NCBI GenBank assembly: GCA_937903315.1
Contig: CALCZO010000141.1
Span: 1 to 6,905 of the forward strand
Direction: 5' to 3'
DNA length: 6,905 nucleotides
Source of the DNA: an uncultured Alphaproteobacteria bacterium
GTDB lineage: Bacteria; Pseudomonadota; Alphaproteobacteria; Rhizobiales; Beijerinckiaceae
Part shown: positions 6,046-6,905 of the stretch, piece after piece
How positions within the stretch are numbered: the first letter of the stretch is position 1
Layout: every line of letters begins with the position of its first letter
Position numbers and translations under genes: made by a program
The notes under the pieces: model-generated
The model's database searches: none
Told to the model about the DNA's origin: nothing
Seen by the model: only the letters and a program-made list of their open reading frames with translations

Positions 6046-6905
6046 CGCGGTCTCCACAGGGTATCAGGGGTGGCATCGGCCTGCCCAGCGGCGCCTAGCT
6101 GTGGCGCGGAAGCGGACCCGCCCCGGCTGACGCCGGCAAAGCGGACCGGCTGTTCGGGCACGTTGATCGGGCCGAGCGCCGGATGCGCGACTTGCTGGAC
6201 CACGGGGCGCGCGGCGGCCATGGCCAGCGCGGCGACGGTGTCCTGCACTTCGGCGGCCGGGACACCGGCGGCAATGAGCGCGGCTACGGCTTCGGCGGCG
6301 CTGCGGTGCGCCGACCACGCCTCGATGATCGCGCGTAGCGCCGCTTCGTTCTCCAGCCGCAGGGAATCGGTGGCAAAGCGCGGATCCGCCGTCAGGCCGG
6401 ACTGGCCGAGGACACCGGCCAGCGCCGCAAACAGCTTCGGGTTGAGGACGGCGACCACGAACATTCCGTCGCGTGCCGCAAAAGCGCCATACGGTGCCGA
6501 GAGCGCATGGCGGTTGCCGACACGCATCGGCGCGATACCGGTCGCCAGAGTGCGGGCGAGGATCAGCGGCTGGAAAGCGAGCATCGAATCGAACATCGCG
6601 ATATCGAGATGCCGTCCCTGGCCCGTCCGCTCGCGATCGACCAGCGCCGCCATGATCGCCCATGAGCCGAACAGCCCAGCCACGACATCGCCGACCGCCT
6701 CGCCGATCATCGTCGGCGGGCCGGCGGGATCGCCGGTCACCGCCATGATGCCCGACAGGGCCTGAACGATAAGATCATAGGCGGGGCGGGCGGCATTCGG
6801 CCCGTCCTGTCCGAAGCCGGAGATGCTGGCATAGACCAGCCGCGGATTGGCCGCGCTCAGCGCCGCCCAGCCGATGCCGAGCCTGTCGGCGACGCCGGGG
6901 CGGAA
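6042..6905 (-). CDS. CaiB/BaiF family CoA-transferase, C-terminal 287 residues, 5' end outside window
   Basis: Class III CoA-transferase: moves CoA from a donor acyl-CoA (often succinyl-CoA) to a carboxylic acid through a covalent Asp intermediate. The frame is open from the right edge. It begins with FRPGVADRLGIG, then NPRLVYASISGFGQDGP, the block that in this family follows the CoA-binding N-terminus, so roughly 100 residues are missing. PPTMIGEAVGD ends in an Asp (codon at 6687-6689) at the place of the catalytic aspartate, followed by AGLFGSWAIMAALVDRERTGQGRHLDIAMFD in two adjoining blocks. The C-terminus ends PQLGAAGQADATPDTLWRPR, lacking the usual P-x-LG-x-H/D-T-x-EVL ending. Its TGA (6042-6044) overlaps the ATG of the acyl-CoA dehydrogenase, so the two are translated together. 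It is the first visible gene of the cluster; the promoter is beyond the window. Substrates cannot be assigned. Confidence 0.92.
   Translation of the reverse strand, partial: FRPGVADRLGIGWAALSAANPRLVYASISGFGQDGPNAARPAYDLIVQALSGIMAVTGDPAGPPTMIGEAVGDVVAGLFGSWAIMAALVDRERTGQGRHLDIAMFDSMLAFQPLILARTLATGIAPMRVGNRHALSAPYGAFAARDGMFVVAVLNPKLFAALAGVLGQSGLTADPRFATDSLRLENEAALRAIIEAWSAHRSAAEAVAALIAAGVPAAEVQDTVAALAMAAARPVVQQVAHPALGPINVPEQPVRFAGVSRGGSASAPQLGAAGQADATPDTLWRPR
6052..6055 (-). promoter_or_regulatory. Ribosome binding site deciding the acyl-CoA dehydrogenase start
   Basis: GGAG within the last codons of the upstream CoA-transferase gene lies 6 nt before the ATG at 6045. It sits inside the extension implied by a GTG start at 6057, so it argues for the ATG and the 4-nt ATGA overlap. 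Confidence 0.65.

Noticed and set aside
6045..6057. Upstream GTG start for the acyl-CoA dehydrogenase
   Set aside because: The GGAG ribosome binding site lies inside the extension, and the ATG gives a standard ATGA stop-start overlap.
4303..6765. An 820-codon open frame on the plus strand across the whole operon
   Set aside because: It is antisense to three genes with clear family motifs and catalytic residues. Its translation is Arg/His/Ala-rich without any domain, as expected for a shadow frame in GC-rich DNA.

Overview
The window looks like chromosomal DNA of a GC-rich alphaproteobacterium, most likely a sphingomonad. The main reason is the short-range pairing of clpB with a DUF4167 gene, whose basic N-terminus and 'NPLTRSFESNGPDVKIRG' block are typical of Alphaproteobacteria. 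The genus assignment is inference. Both ends of the window cut a gene. I see no tRNA, rRNA, insertion sequence, phage gene or CRISPR array.

Left part (1-1795). The 5' 543 codons of clpB, encoding the protein disaggregase, run leftward out of the window. Its 166-bp upstream region is shared with a divergent gene. This region carries a weak sigma32-like promoter candidate, a 14-bp direct repeat and a possible small hairpin over the clpB ribosome binding site.

Middle (1796-3799). A rightward MOSC-domain gene (mARC/YcbX-like molybdenum-cofactor protein without the Fe-S domain) converges on a leftward DUF4167 gene. The two share a clear bidirectional terminator. The DUF4167 protein has a conserved basic/helical N-terminus and a long low-complexity tail with short tandem repeats. 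A 308-bp stretch upstream of it is gene-free and visibly less GC-rich.

Right part (3800-6905). Four leftward genes look like one operon, transcribed in the order CaiB/BaiF CoA-transferase (5' end missing), acyl-CoA dehydrogenase, HutD-family protein, RidA-family protein. The first two overlap by an ATGA, the next pair is 3 nt apart, and RidA follows after 68 nt behind its own strong Shine-Dalgarno. A CoA-transferase would activate a carboxylic acid and the dehydrogenase would desaturate the acyl-CoA. RidA would clear reactive enamine/imine intermediates. HutD is a cupin-like protein normally met in histidine utilisation. Together they suggest catabolism of an unidentified, perhaps amino-acid-derived, acid. 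The substrate cannot be read from the sequence.

Most of the window is ordinary. The points worth a second look are the HutD/RidA/acyl-CoA gene combination, the clpB leader, and the altered neighbourhood of the DUF4167 gene.
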